Of a stretch of 64,000 nucleotides of DNA, positions 36,918 to 45,218 are shown in pieces (position 1 is the first letter of the stretch; the number at the start of each line of letters is the position of its first letter). The notes beneath the pieces are model-generated. The model worked only from the letters and a program-made list of their open reading frames with translations. It did no database searches and was not told where the DNA came from. The position numbers were made by a program, and so were the translations under genes. This DNA is from an uncultured Chryseobacterium sp. (GTDB lineage: Bacteria; Bacteroidota; Bacteroidia; Flavobacteriales; Weeksellaceae): positions 124,001 through 188,000 of the forward strand of contig CAJYWD010000036.1 in NCBI GenBank assembly GCA_913778505.1. The letters run 5' to 3'.

Positions 36918-38327
36918 CTACAAAGTTTTACTTTGACATACAAAATTGCTCAATGGAAATTTCCCTGTTTTCTTAATCGCACTGAAACCACCGTCCACTT
37001 CAGTAAAATTTCTGTAACCTCTTGCCTGCAAAATACTTGCCGCAATCATACTTCTGTAGCCGCCCGCACAGTGGATATAAAAATGCTCAGAATTGTCCAG
37101 CTCCGGACTCCAGTCATTGATATTGGCCAAAGGCTTACTGTCTGCACCGTCCAAATGTTCGGCTTCAAACTCTGTCTCTTTACGGACATCGATAATATTT
37201 AATTCGTCCGAGTATTCATCGGCAAATTGATCCGCCGGGATTCTTCGGATCTGGTCTGTCTCTTTACCGGAATTTTTCCAGGCATCGAAACTTCCTTCCA
37301 AATAGCCTAAAACATTGTCGAAACCCACTCTGCTTAATCTGGTAATGACTTCCTCTTCGGTTCCTTCGTCAGAAACCAAAAGAATCGGTTGCTGCACATC
37401 CACAATCATTGCACCGACCCAAGGTGCAAAATCACCTTTGATGCCAATGTTAATAGAATTGGGAATAAAACCTTTATGAAAAATTGCCGCACTTCTTGTG
37501 TCCAGAATCAAAGCGCCGGTTTCTTCAGCCGCCGTTTCGAACTCTTCTACAGACAAAGGATTTTTCCCTTTTTTCAGTACTTTTTCAAAACTCTCGTAGC
37601 CACTTTTATTCATCGCCACATTCATTCCAAAATACTTTGGCGGTGCGGTCAATCCATCAAGAACCTCATTGATAAAAGATTCTTTATCAGGCTGATTCAG
37701 CGCATAATTGCTTCTTTTTTGGTTGCCCAATGTATCCACAGTTTCCTTCTGCATATTTTTTCCGCACGCAGAACCTGCACCGTGCGCCGGGTAAACGGTA
37801 ATCGAATCATCCAAAGGGAGAATCTTGCTGTGAAGACTGTCGTAGAGCATTCCTGCCAGATCTTTTTCCGTCAGTTCGCCAGCTTTCTGGGCAAGATCTG
37901 GCCGTCCTACGTCGCCAAGAAATAGCGTGTCACCCGAGAAAATGGCGGTCTCCAAACCATTTTCATCGATCAGAAGAAACGTTGAGCTTTCCAGGGTGTG
38001 CCCGGGCGTGTGAAGCACTTTAATCTTGACATCACCAATTGTAAAAGTCTGCTGATCTTCCGCAATTAACGCGTCAAATTCAGGCTCTGCAGTAGGTCCG
38101 AATACAATAGGAGCACCTGTTTTGTGTGACAGATCCAGATGACCGGAAACAAAATCGGCGTGGAAATGCGTTTCAAAAATATATTTGAGTGTCACCTGGT
38201 CCTTTGCCAATCTTTCAAGATAAGGTTTTACTTCTCTCAAGGGATCTATAATGGCGGCTTCGTTTCCGGAAACTATGTAGTAAGCGCCTTGTGCTAGGCA
38301 ACCTGTATATATCTGCTCAACCTTCAT
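36918..38327 (-). CDS. MBL-fold hydrolase with two rhodanese domains
   Basis: A 469-residue cytoplasmic protein. Residues 1-250 form a metallo-beta-lactamase fold with THFHADFVSGH (H54, H56, D58), HTPGHT and SGDTLFLGDVGRPDL, closest to ETHE1-like persulfide dioxygenases. Two rhodanese domains follow: the first (about 265-350) has LVSDEGTEEE where the active cysteine should be and looks inactive; the second has C420 in IHCAGGYRS. The architecture fits oxidation of glutathione- or protein-bound persulfides. The last residues (FVCQSKTL) are encoded by an intergenic repeat, so the original end may differ. Confidence 0.92.
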   Translation of the reverse strand: MKVEQIYTGCLAQGAYYIVSGNEAAIIDPLREVKPYLERLAKDQVTLKYIFETHFHADFVSGHLDLSHKTGAPIVFGPTAEPEFDALIAEDQQTFTIGDVKIKVLHTPGHTLESSTFLLIDENGLETAIFSGDTLFLGDVGRPDLAQKAGELTEKDLAGMLYDSLHSKILPLDDSITVYPAHGAGSACGKNMQKETVDTLGNQKRSNYALNQPDKESFINEVLDGLTAPPKYFGMNVAMNKSGYESFEKVLKKGKNPLSVEEFETAAEETGALILDTRSAAIFHKGFIPNSINIGIKGDFAPWVGAMIVDVQQPILLVSDEGTEEEVITRLSRVGFDNVLGYLEGSFDAWKNSGKETDQIRRIPADQFADEYSDELNIIDVRKETEFEAEHLDGADSKPLANINDWSPELDNSEHFYIHCAGGYRSMIAASILQARGYRNFTEVDGGFSAIKKTGKFPLSNFVCQSKTL

Positions 38328-38494
38328 TGTGGTAAAATTTGTTCAAACTTTTATTTTTTTAAGGTGTTTCGGCTTTAGCTTTTAGATGCAAATATGAGGC
38401 TATTTGGATAAATTTTAAATAATTTCCAACTGATATTATTTATGATTCTGATATCAATTTAAACAGTTGCTTGATAATCAGGTCTTGATCACAA

Positions 38495-38995
38495 TTATTG
38501 GCTTACCAGTGCCCAGATTCCGACGCCTATTCCCGTATAAGCAGCTACCGTAAGAATGTCGGCCACAGGCTGCGAGAAACGGCGTTCTGCAATAGTAGAC
38601 TGGTTGATCTGATTTTTATGGAATTTAAGGATTTTCTTAGGTTTGTGAATCACATTGGCCACCAGAGAATCGCTTTCCCACTGTTTCACCTGGATTTTGT
38701 AGCTTCGGTCTGCCACATCAATTTTATAATATTTATTAGGTTCCAGCTTTTCGGTAATACTGGTTGGTCTCGGTTTCGCTGGTTTTTTCTGAGGATGCGT
38801 GGTGGTAGCTTTTGCTTCGCTCATATCCATGGTAGCCTGGTTGGCAGCCATTGCAACTTTGGGCTGCATGGTATTGACTTTTGTCTGTGCCTTCTCATTC
38901 AATGGTGCGGCGTCATCGCCTTCAGCAGCAACTTTGTAAGTGTAACAGTTGGTAAGAGATAAAGGTAATAGCAGAAGGTAAAAGTATTTTTTCAT
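38495..38995 (-). CDS. Lipoprotein with C-terminal hydrophobic helix
   Basis: A 166-residue protein with lipoprotein signal MKKYFYLLLLPLSLTNC (cysteine at 17). The middle is low-complexity (alanine, lysine, threonine), then a small beta segment (KYYKIDVADRSYKIQVKQWE) and a hydrophobic C-terminus (VADILTVAAYTGIGVGIWAL). The ATG at 38995 is preferred as it gives the lipobox. The arrangement is shared with the lipoprotein at 43013-43339. Function unknown. Confidence 0.7.
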   Translation of the reverse strand: MKKYFYLLLLPLSLTNCYTYKVAAEGDDAAPLNEKAQTKVNTMQPKVAMAANQATMDMSEAKATTTHPQKKPAKPRPTSITEKLEPNKYYKIDVADRSYKIQVKQWESDSLVANVIHKPKKILKFHKNQINQSTIAERRFSQPVADILTVAAYTGIGVGIWALVSQ

Positions 38996-39189
38996 TCGAT
39001 AGTTATCGTCATTTTTTGAGGTTAAGTCTTGTCGCCAGTCTATTTCATTAAAATGAAAAGCTGCATTAAGAGCCAAATTTACTAATTAAACGGATTAAAA
39101 CTGATTTTCTTTTAATAAGTCCCTCACTCAATCCAATTTAGTTGTTTTTTTTACGGGCTTGCCTTAGTCTGGGTTTCCCTGCTCTTATT

Positions 39190-39197
39190 TAATTTTG
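39190..39197 (+). promoter_or_regulatory. -7 promoter element for mutS
   Basis: TAATTTTG (TAnnTTTG) 29 bases before the proposed TTG start. No TTTG at -33 spacing. Confidence 0.5.
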
Positions 39198-39226
39198 TAA
39201 ATTAGCGCTTCAAAAAATTCAGACCG

Positions 39227-41806
39227 TTGGCAAAGAAAGAAACGCCGTTAATGACGCAGTACAATACCATCAAGGCCAAGTATCCTGATGCTTTGCTGCT
39301 GTTTCGCGTAGGAGATTTCTACGAAACTTTTGGACAGGATGCGATCAAAACTTCGCAGATCCTGGGCATTGTTCTGACCAAGAGAGCCAACGGTGAAGGC
39401 CACATTGAGCTAGCCGGTTTTCCGCACCATTCCGTGGATTCTTATTTGCCAAAACTGGTGAGAGCCGGAATGCGTGTTGCCATTTGTGACCAGCTGGAAG
39501 ACCCAAAATCGGTTAAAGGAATCGTGAAACGTGGTGTGACAGAATTGGTTACGCCGGGCGTTACGTTCAACGACCAGGTTTTATCTTCCAAGAAAAATAA
39601 TTTCCTGCTATCGCTTCATAAAGAAAAAGAAAAGTACGGCATGGCGCTGGTGGACGTTTCTACCGGAGAATTTTTGGTGAGTGAAGGAAATCTGGAAAAA
39701 TTGCTTCACATTGTCCACACCTTTGATCCGAGTGAAATCATCTACCAGAGAACCTCCGAAATTCCGTCGCAGCTGAAAAATAAAAATGTCTTCAAGCTGG
39801 AAGACTGGGCATTCCGCTATCCTTACGCTTATGAAAAACTTACGGCGCATTTCAAGACACAATCTCTTAAAGGTTTTGGAATCGAGGATCTGAAACTCGG
39901 GATTACAGCGGCGGGAGCGATCTTCGCATATCTTGTGGAGGATACTCATCATGCCCTGCTTCAGCACATTACCAAAATCCAATTGATTCCGCAGGATGAT
40001 TATCTGATGATGGATAACTTCACCTTGCGCAATCTGGAAATTGTTCACTCTGCCAATCATCAGGGAAAATCACTCCTCGATATTATCGACAAGACTTGCA
40101 CGCCAATGGGCGGAAGATTGTTGAGAAGACGGTTGATCCTTCCTCTAAAAAACATCAGTGACATCATCAGAAGACTAAGTCTGATTGAATTCCTCAACAA
40201 GGAAGATGCTTTGAAATACGATGTCAAGGATCTCTTGAAAGGTATCTCAGATCTGGACAGGCTGATTGGTAAGCTGGCCGCGGAAAAGATATGTCCTAAA
40301 GAATTAGGTTACCTCCGCCAGAGTATTATTAATATCAATGAAATACGGAAAAAACTCCTGAAATTTCCGGACGTTCTAGCGTGGATTGACCCGTTCGTTA
40401 ATCTGGAAGAATTAATTGATCTTATCAGCAGTCATCTGAATGACGAACTTCCTGTGAATATCAACAAAGGAAATGTCATCAGAGAAGGCATTTCGGAAGA
40501 ATTGGATCATCTGCGAAATCTGCAAAGCAAAGGCCGCGGTTTCCTGGACGATATGTGCCAGCGCGAAATCGAGAGAACCGGAATTACAAGCTTGAAAATT
40601 GATTTCAACGGTGTTTTCGGTTATTATATCGAGGTTAGAAATACTCATAAGGATAAAGTGCCGGAAGACTGGATCCGTAAACAGACCTTGGTAAATGCCG
40701 AACGTTACATCACCGAAGAACTGAAGGAATACGAGAGTCAGATTCTGGGTGCAGAAGATAAAATCGAAAAACTGGAACTGGAACTTTACAGAAATGTCTG
40801 TGATAATGTTCTGATTTATATAGACCAGCTGCAGGAAAACTCCAAACTGGTGGGTGAGCTGGATTGCGCCGCCGGACTGTCCGAACTCTCGGTGGAAGAC
40901 AATTACACCAAGCCCATTCTGAACGATTCTTACGCCATCACTATACAGGAAGGCAGGCATCCCATTATCGAAAAATCTTTGCCGCTCGGAGACGCCTACA
41001 TTCCTAATGATGTTTTCCTGGACAGAGATTCCCAGCAAATCATCATGGTCACAGGACCGAATATGGCGGGTAAATCAGCTATTCTCAGACAGACCGCAAT
41101 CATTGCTTTGCTGGCCCAGATCGGAAGTTTTGTTCCGGCGAAGCATGCAGAAATTGGAACCCTGGACAAAATTTTTACCAGAGTAGGCGCCACCGACAAT
41201 ATATCTGCAGGAGAATCCACATTTATGGTAGAAATGAATGAAGCGGCCAATATCCTTAACAATATCTCGGACCGAAGTCTGATTTTATTGGACGAAATAG
41301 GGCGCGGAACTTCCACTTACGATGGTGTTTCCATTGCCTGGGCCATTGCGGAATATCTGCATCAGCATCCCACGCAGCCAAAAACGCTTTTTGCTACGCA
41401 TTATCATGAGCTGAATGAGATGTCGGTTAACTTTGAGAGAATCAAAAATTTCCACGTTTCCATACAGGAAGCCAAGGGCAATATTATTTTTTTAAGAAAA
41501 TTAGTTTCGGGCGGCAGTGAGCACAGCTTTGGTATTCACGTCGCTAAACTAGCGGGAATGCCTTCAAAAGTGGTGAATCGTGCGAATGAAATTCTTAAAA
41601 CTTTGGAATCCACCAGGACAACACAGGACTCTGGCGAAAAGATCAAACGTGTCACCGAAGAAAATCTTCAGCTTTCTTTTTTCCAGCTGGATGATCCTGT
41701 CCTCGAAAACATCCGGGAAGAACTCACAAAAATCGACATCAACACATTGACACCAATTGAAGCCCTGATGAAACTGAATGCCATTAAGAAAATGATTGGC
41801 AAATAA
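39227..41806 (+). CDS. mutS: DNA mismatch repair protein MutS
   Basis: An 859-residue mismatch-recognition ATPase. The start is a TTG giving MAKKETPLMTQYNTIKAKYP; the first ATG, eight codons later, would cut into a stretch conserved in flavobacterial MutS. The mismatch-binding motif FRVGDFYETFG is at about residues 26-36, and the ATPase Walker A GPNMAGKS at 610-617, with LDEIGRGTSTYDG and the ATHYHEL box after. The C-terminal helices end NAIKKMIGK. The stop codon abuts the stop of a 58-residue lipoprotein gene on the other strand. Confidence 0.96.
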   Translation: MAKKETPLMTQYNTIKAKYPDALLLFRVGDFYETFGQDAIKTSQILGIVLTKRANGEGHIELAGFPHHSVDSYLPKLVRAGMRVAICDQLEDPKSVKGIVKRGVTELVTPGVTFNDQVLSSKKNNFLLSLHKEKEKYGMALVDVSTGEFLVSEGNLEKLLHIVHTFDPSEIIYQRTSEIPSQLKNKNVFKLEDWAFRYPYAYEKLTAHFKTQSLKGFGIEDLKLGITAAGAIFAYLVEDTHHALLQHITKIQLIPQDDYLMMDNFTLRNLEIVHSANHQGKSLLDIIDKTCTPMGGRLLRRRLILPLKNISDIIRRLSLIEFLNKEDALKYDVKDLLKGISDLDRLIGKLAAEKICPKELGYLRQSIININEIRKKLLKFPDVLAWIDPFVNLEELIDLISSHLNDELPVNINKGNVIREGISEELDHLRNLQSKGRGFLDDMCQREIERTGITSLKIDFNGVFGYYIEVRNTHKDKVPEDWIRKQTLVNAERYITEELKEYESQILGAEDKIEKLELELYRNVCDNVLIYIDQLQENSKLVGELDCAAGLSELSVEDNYTKPILNDSYAITIQEGRHPIIEKSLPLGDAYIPNDVFLDRDSQQIIMVTGPNMAGKSAILRQTAIIALLAQIGSFVPAKHAEIGTLDKIFTRVGATDNISAGESTFMVEMNEAANILNNISDRSLILLDEIGRGTSTYDGVSIAWAIAEYLHQHPTQPKTLFATHYHELNEMSVNFERIKNFHVSIQEAKGNIIFLRKLVSGGSEHSFGIHVAKLAGMPSKVVNRANEILKTLESTRTTQDSGEKIKRVTEENLQLSFFQLDDPVLENIREELTKIDINTLTPIEALMKLNAIKKMIGK

Positions 41807-41983
41807 TTATTTTACGCTCACCGTATCTGCCTCTTTTTCCGGAGAGAGTGCGGCAGAATCTACGCCTTTGTTACGCATGTGTTCTGCGCTGTGATCTGCT
41901 TTCCGCTCCTCACGTTTGTCTTTGTCCGGCACACAGCTGAAAATTAATGAACATGTAGCGATGATGAATAATAGCTTTTTCAT
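41807..41983 (-). CDS. Short lipoprotein, 58 residues
   Basis: An ATG-TAA frame encoding MKKLLFIIATCSLIFSCVPD (lipid cysteine at 17), then a charged, histidine-containing tail (KDKREERKAD, HSAEHMRNKG) ending DTVSVK. The signal and lipobox are typical, and the frame exactly fills the space between the convergent mutS stop and position 41983. Too small for family assignment; flavobacterial genomes carry many such peptides. A 108-base gap separates its start from the next gene. Confidence 0.7.
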   Translation of the reverse strand: MKKLLFIIATCSLIFSCVPDKDKREERKADHSAEHMRNKGVDSAALSPEKEADTVSVK

Positions 41984-42091
41984 AACTTTAGATTTAAATT
42001 AAATCGCTTTCAAAAATTGCACCGAAATAAAAATTGTCCAAAAAGTGTAATCTAAATGTTGTATTTGATTTAAAAAAATAAGTTTTAAACA

Positions 42092-42661
42092 TTGAAAATA
42101 TTAGAAACTTCCAATATTCTTTCGAAGTACGAGACAGCTATTTCCTACGGTATTCTCGCTATGCAGTATCTGGTTATTGCCTTTTATCCCAGTTCTCAAA
42201 GCTCAGCGGCTGAGAAGAGTTATGTCTGGCTTTGGTTCTTTGATATGATGCTGGCCATTCCCGTTATCATTTTCATTTACCTTCCGGATGCTATTCGCCG
42301 CTGGATCATGTTTTCAATCCTGGCTGTAGGTTTTGTATTTTTCTTTTTCAAATTCGGTTTGAACTCCGTTTATCTCAATACATTTATAGCGATTTTTTTA
42401 TCGCATCGTTTTCTTTTGTCCGATTTGGATGAGGAGCATAAAAACCGTCTAGCACGGGCGCGCGGCGGAAGACTGATCCTGGTGTTTGCGGTGTCTTTTG
42501 TGGTGACGGTTACAGAATCATTGCTGGGAAAGATAGGGTTAATCACGCATCAGAAAGTCGGTGATGGTGTAATGATGTCAGTAGGCGGAAAGATTTTTCT
42601 CTTTGTCGGCTATTACAGTTTACTTTCTTATCTTGAATATAAAAAAGCTAAATCTCTATGA
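42092..42661 (+). CDS. Multi-pass membrane protein of unknown function
   Basis: A 189-residue inner-membrane protein with about six hydrophobic helices (e.g. ISYGILAMQYLVIAFY, FFDMMLAIPVIIFIYL, IFLFVGYYSLLSYLE). The frame opens with TTG at 42092; the first ATG would fall inside helix 1, so TTG is preferred. A basic loop (HKNRLARARGGR) lies between helices. Its stop overlaps the start of the DUF2809 gene (ATGA), indicating coupling. No family recognised. Confidence 0.7.
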   Translation: MKILETSNILSKYETAISYGILAMQYLVIAFYPSSQSSAAEKSYVWLWFFDMMLAIPVIIFIYLPDAIRRWIMFSILAVGFVFFFFKFGLNSVYLNTFIAIFLSHRFLLSDLDEEHKNRLARARGGRLILVFAVSFVVTVTESLLGKIGLITHQKVGDGVMMSVGGKIFLFVGYYSLLSYLEYKKAKSL

Positions 42662-43026
42662 AATTCAATATCAGATTATTCATTATTGCAGTCATCATTT
42701 TCATTACCGAAGTACTCATTGCGACAAAATTTAAAGACTGCTTTTTTGTGAGAGCATATCTGGGAGATGTCCTGGTGGTGATGCTCATGTATTACTTCAT
42801 CAAAGCTTTTACAGACGTCCATTCCACCAAGCTCATCACTGGAATTTTTATTTTTTCCTGCTTGATAGAGTTCGCACAATATTTTCACTTTGCCCAATGG
42901 ATGGGTTTTGGCGACAATCGGACCATGATGATCGTGCTTGGCAACTCATTCAGCTGGCTGGATATTCTGTGTTATTTTGTAGGCTGCGCTGCGCTGTTCC
43001 TGATCGAAAAAATCAGATCGGTATAA
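42658..43026 (+). CDS. DUF2809 membrane protein
   Basis: A 122-residue protein with four hydrophobic helices and DUF2809 signatures (YLGDVLVVMLMYYFIKAF, LIEFAQYFH, FSWLDILCYFVGC). VanZ-like relatives span the membrane; no activity is assigned. Translationally coupled to the gene before it by a 4-base overlap. Its 3' end overlaps the 3' end of the opposite-strand lipoprotein by 14 bases. Confidence 0.88.
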   Translation: MKFNIRLFIIAVIIFITEVLIATKFKDCFFVRAYLGDVLVVMLMYYFIKAFTDVHSTKLITGIFIFSCLIEFAQYFHFAQWMGFGDNRTMMIVLGNSFSWLDILCYFVGCAALFLIEKIRSV

Positions 43027-43339
43027 AAACAACAGCGGCAATTGCAGCCAGCGCAATAATGACCGAAGTCACCACGTCCGGTTTTTTAATTTCACGAACA
43101 TCGCTTTTCTCGATTTCCACCATTTCGCCGGATTTTGTTTTGCCGTAGATTTTCGTGGCGTCCACTTTTACAACTTCCAGCTTTTGAGATTTTGCATCTT
43201 TGGTGATCACTGTATATCTCTTGTACAGATCCAGAGAATGATCAGTCATCGGTTTATTGGGCGAGACAACTCTGGTCTGGCAAGAGGTAACAAGAAATCC
43301 GATTGCGAAAATCCAGAATAAATTTTTTAAAAATTTCAT
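43013..43339 (-). CDS. Lipoprotein with C-terminal membrane helix
   Basis: A 108-residue protein: lipoprotein signal FWIFAIGFLVTSC (cysteine about 20), a short basic beta-rich region (YTVITKDAKSQKLEVVKVDA, KIYGKTKSGEMVEIEKSDV) and a C-terminal hydrophobic helix (VVTSVIIALAAIAAVVFIPI). The body looks like a small SH3-like or RNA-chaperone-like barrel, but I do not assign a family. Similar in layout to the protein at 38495-38995. The C-terminal helix next to a lipid anchor is unusual. Confidence 0.75.
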   Translation of the reverse strand: MKFLKNLFWIFAIGFLVTSCQTRVVSPNKPMTDHSLDLYKRYTVITKDAKSQKLEVVKVDATKIYGKTKSGEMVEIEKSDVREIKKPDVVTSVIIALAAIAAVVFIPI

Positions 43340-43388
43340 TATCTAAGAGGATATTTTAATTTAGTTTCAAAATTAATAAAATAATCGG

Positions 43389-44603
43389 TTAATTCATATT
43401 AAGATATTGTGAGATTAACCAGGCCTCACTCCAGCATGCCTGAAAATTAAAACCGCCTGTAACGGCATCAATATCAAGCACTTCACCACAGATGTAAAAA
43501 TGGGGTAAAAGTTTGGAAGCCATATTTTTAAAATTAATTTCCTTCAGGTCTACGCCGCCGGCCGTCACAAATTCATCTTTGAACGTAGACTTACCAATGA
43601 CGGTCATCTTGTGCCTGCAAAGATAATCAATGATTTGACTCATTTCCTTGCCGGAGAGATTGGCGATCTGCTTTTCCGGGTGGATGCCGGACAGCTCCAG
43701 GATCTTATTCCAGAATCGGTTGGTAACATTGAAGATCTTCGACTGGCCGACAGACTTTTTAGGGTGCTTATTTTTCTGATTTTTCAAAGCTTCTTCCGCT
43801 TCCTCTGCTGCAATTGCAATAAAATTGACCTCAATCTCGAACCGATATTTCAACATGGCAAGGCTTCTTGCTTCCCAGGCTGATATTTTGAGAATCGCAG
43901 GGCCGGAAAGTCCCCAATGTGTGATGAGCAATGGTCCGGATTCTTCAGTTTTGAGGCTCGGGATCCGCACTTCGGCATTCTCAAAACTGGTTCCCATCAG
44001 GTCTTTCAGCAATGCATCTTTAATATTAAAGGTAAACAGTGAAGGCACAGGTTCTATAATCTGATGCCCGAGTTTTTCAATGATTTTCAAGGATTTGGGA
44101 GAGCTTCCTGTGGCATAGATCACAATATCCGCTGAAAAATCGCCCTGCCTGGTTTTAATAAGGTAGTGATTCTCGCTCTGCAAAATTTCCATGACTGAAA
44201 CCTGAGTCCGGACTTGAAAGTTCTTACGCCGAACTTCCTCAATCATCGCATTTATAATGCTTTGAGATGAATTCGATACGGGAAAAATACGATTGTCGTC
44301 TTCTATCTTAAGCGGAACATTTCTGGACTCGAACCATTCCATCGTATCGCCTGGCTGAAATTTGGTGAAGACACTGCGAAGCTCTTTATGACCTCTTGGA
44401 TAGAATTGTGTAAGCTCGCGAGGGTCGAAGCAGGCGTGTGTGACATTACAACGGCCACCACCGGAAATCCTGACTTTCTGCAACACATCAGAATTTTGCT
44501 CCAGAATCGTTATATCAAATTGCGATTCATCGATATTGGCTGCTGCAAAAAATCCTGATGCGCCACCGCCAATGATGATGATTTTCTTTTTTTCGGAATC
44601 CAT
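43389..44603 (-). CDS. BaiN/RdsA-family NAD(P)/FAD-dependent oxidoreductase (HI0933 type)
   Basis: A 404-residue flavoprotein. The FAD-binding GGGASG is at 12-17, with the family's QNSDVLQKVRISGGGRCNVTH segment at about 36-56, FPVSN near residue 107, and the C-terminal FVTAGGVDLKEIN and GEVLDIDAVTGGFNFQ, typical of HI0933/BaiN proteins. Substrates are largely unknown; some members reduce bile acid intermediates. A mirrored -7 element sits immediately before its ATG, suggesting a very short or absent leader. Confidence 0.9.
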   Translation of the reverse strand: MDSEKKKIIIIGGGASGFFAAANIDESQFDITILEQNSDVLQKVRISGGGRCNVTHACFDPRELTQFYPRGHKELRSVFTKFQPGDTMEWFESRNVPLKIEDDNRIFPVSNSSQSIINAMIEEVRRKNFQVRTQVSVMEILQSENHYLIKTRQGDFSADIVIYATGSSPKSLKIIEKLGHQIIEPVPSLFTFNIKDALLKDLMGTSFENAEVRIPSLKTEESGPLLITHWGLSGPAILKISAWEARSLAMLKYRFEIEVNFIAIAAEEAEEALKNQKNKHPKKSVGQSKIFNVTNRFWNKILELSGIHPEKQIANLSGKEMSQIIDYLCRHKMTVIGKSTFKDEFVTAGGVDLKEINFKNMASKLLPHFYICGEVLDIDAVTGGFNFQACWSEAWLISQYLNMN

Positions 44604-44608
44604 TGCTG

Positions 44609-44650
44609 CAAAATTACATTTTTAATATTCACCTCAAATGGTTAATTTTG
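44609..44650. promoter_or_regulatory. Divergent pair of -7 elements between flavoprotein and thioesterase genes
   Basis: TAATTTTG on the minus strand (44616-44609) ends 5 bases before the flavoprotein ATG; TAATTTTG on the plus strand (44643-44650) is 22 bases before the thioesterase ATG. Confidence 0.55.
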
Positions 44651-44672
44651 AAGAATATTAAAATCGAAATAA

Positions 44673-45167
44673 ATGTCTGTCTATTACCATAAATTTGAAG
44701 TGCGCTGGAGCGATATAGATGCAAACCGTCATCTGGGAAACTCCACCTATGTGGATTATTGTTCACAAACCAGGATGGCCTTTCTCAATAAAAATAAAAT
44801 TGGTCTTACCCAATTGAACCGTTGGGGCGTGGGTCCGGTGATGCTGCACGAACGTTATTCGTTCTTCAAAGAAATCTATGCAGACCAGACGGTTTTCGTA
44901 GGGCTGGAAGTAGCGGCACTGTCGGAGGATGGTTCTATCTACCAGTTTATCCATAAGTTTTACCTGCCGGACGGTACGCATTGTGCCACTGCCGAAGCTA
45001 CGGGCGTGTGGATCGATATGATGCTGAGGAAAACCACCACACCTCCGGATGATATTATGGAAGTTATGAACGAGTACAAATCAGAAAACGTCCAGACTAT
45101 TTCCCGCGAATTCCTGAAAACGCTGCCTTTCCGTCCGGAGAATGTGGACGCTGCACAGTTCCAATAA
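44673..45167 (+). CDS. Acyl-CoA thioesterase (hotdog fold, 4HBT type)
   Basis: A 164-residue cytoplasmic protein with the hotdog-fold start EVRWSDIDANRHLGNSTYVDY (catalytic aspartate region: WSDID), a central LNRWGVGPVMLHERYSFFKE and a conserved end. The aspartate at about residue 14 matches the 4-hydroxybenzoyl-CoA thioesterase group. It would hydrolyse acyl-CoAs, substrate unknown. thiL follows after 51 bases. Confidence 0.85.
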   Translation: MSVYYHKFEVRWSDIDANRHLGNSTYVDYCSQTRMAFLNKNKIGLTQLNRWGVGPVMLHERYSFFKEIYADQTVFVGLEVAALSEDGSIYQFIHKFYLPDGTHCATAEATGVWIDMMLRKTTTPPDDIMEVMNEYKSENVQTISREFLKTLPFRPENVDAAQFQ

Positions 45168-45218
45168 AGTCTATCCTAAAGTTTTAGGTTAACATTTAAT
45201 TTCACATAAATAATAAAA

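Noticed and set aside
40412..41038. Antisense frame of 208 codons inside mutS
   Set aside because: Low-complexity, phenylalanine- and isoleucine-rich translation opposite conserved MutS motifs; no start context.
45176..45218. Thiamine riboswitch before thiL
   Set aside because: The 51-base gap is too short and lacks the conserved CTGAGA element.
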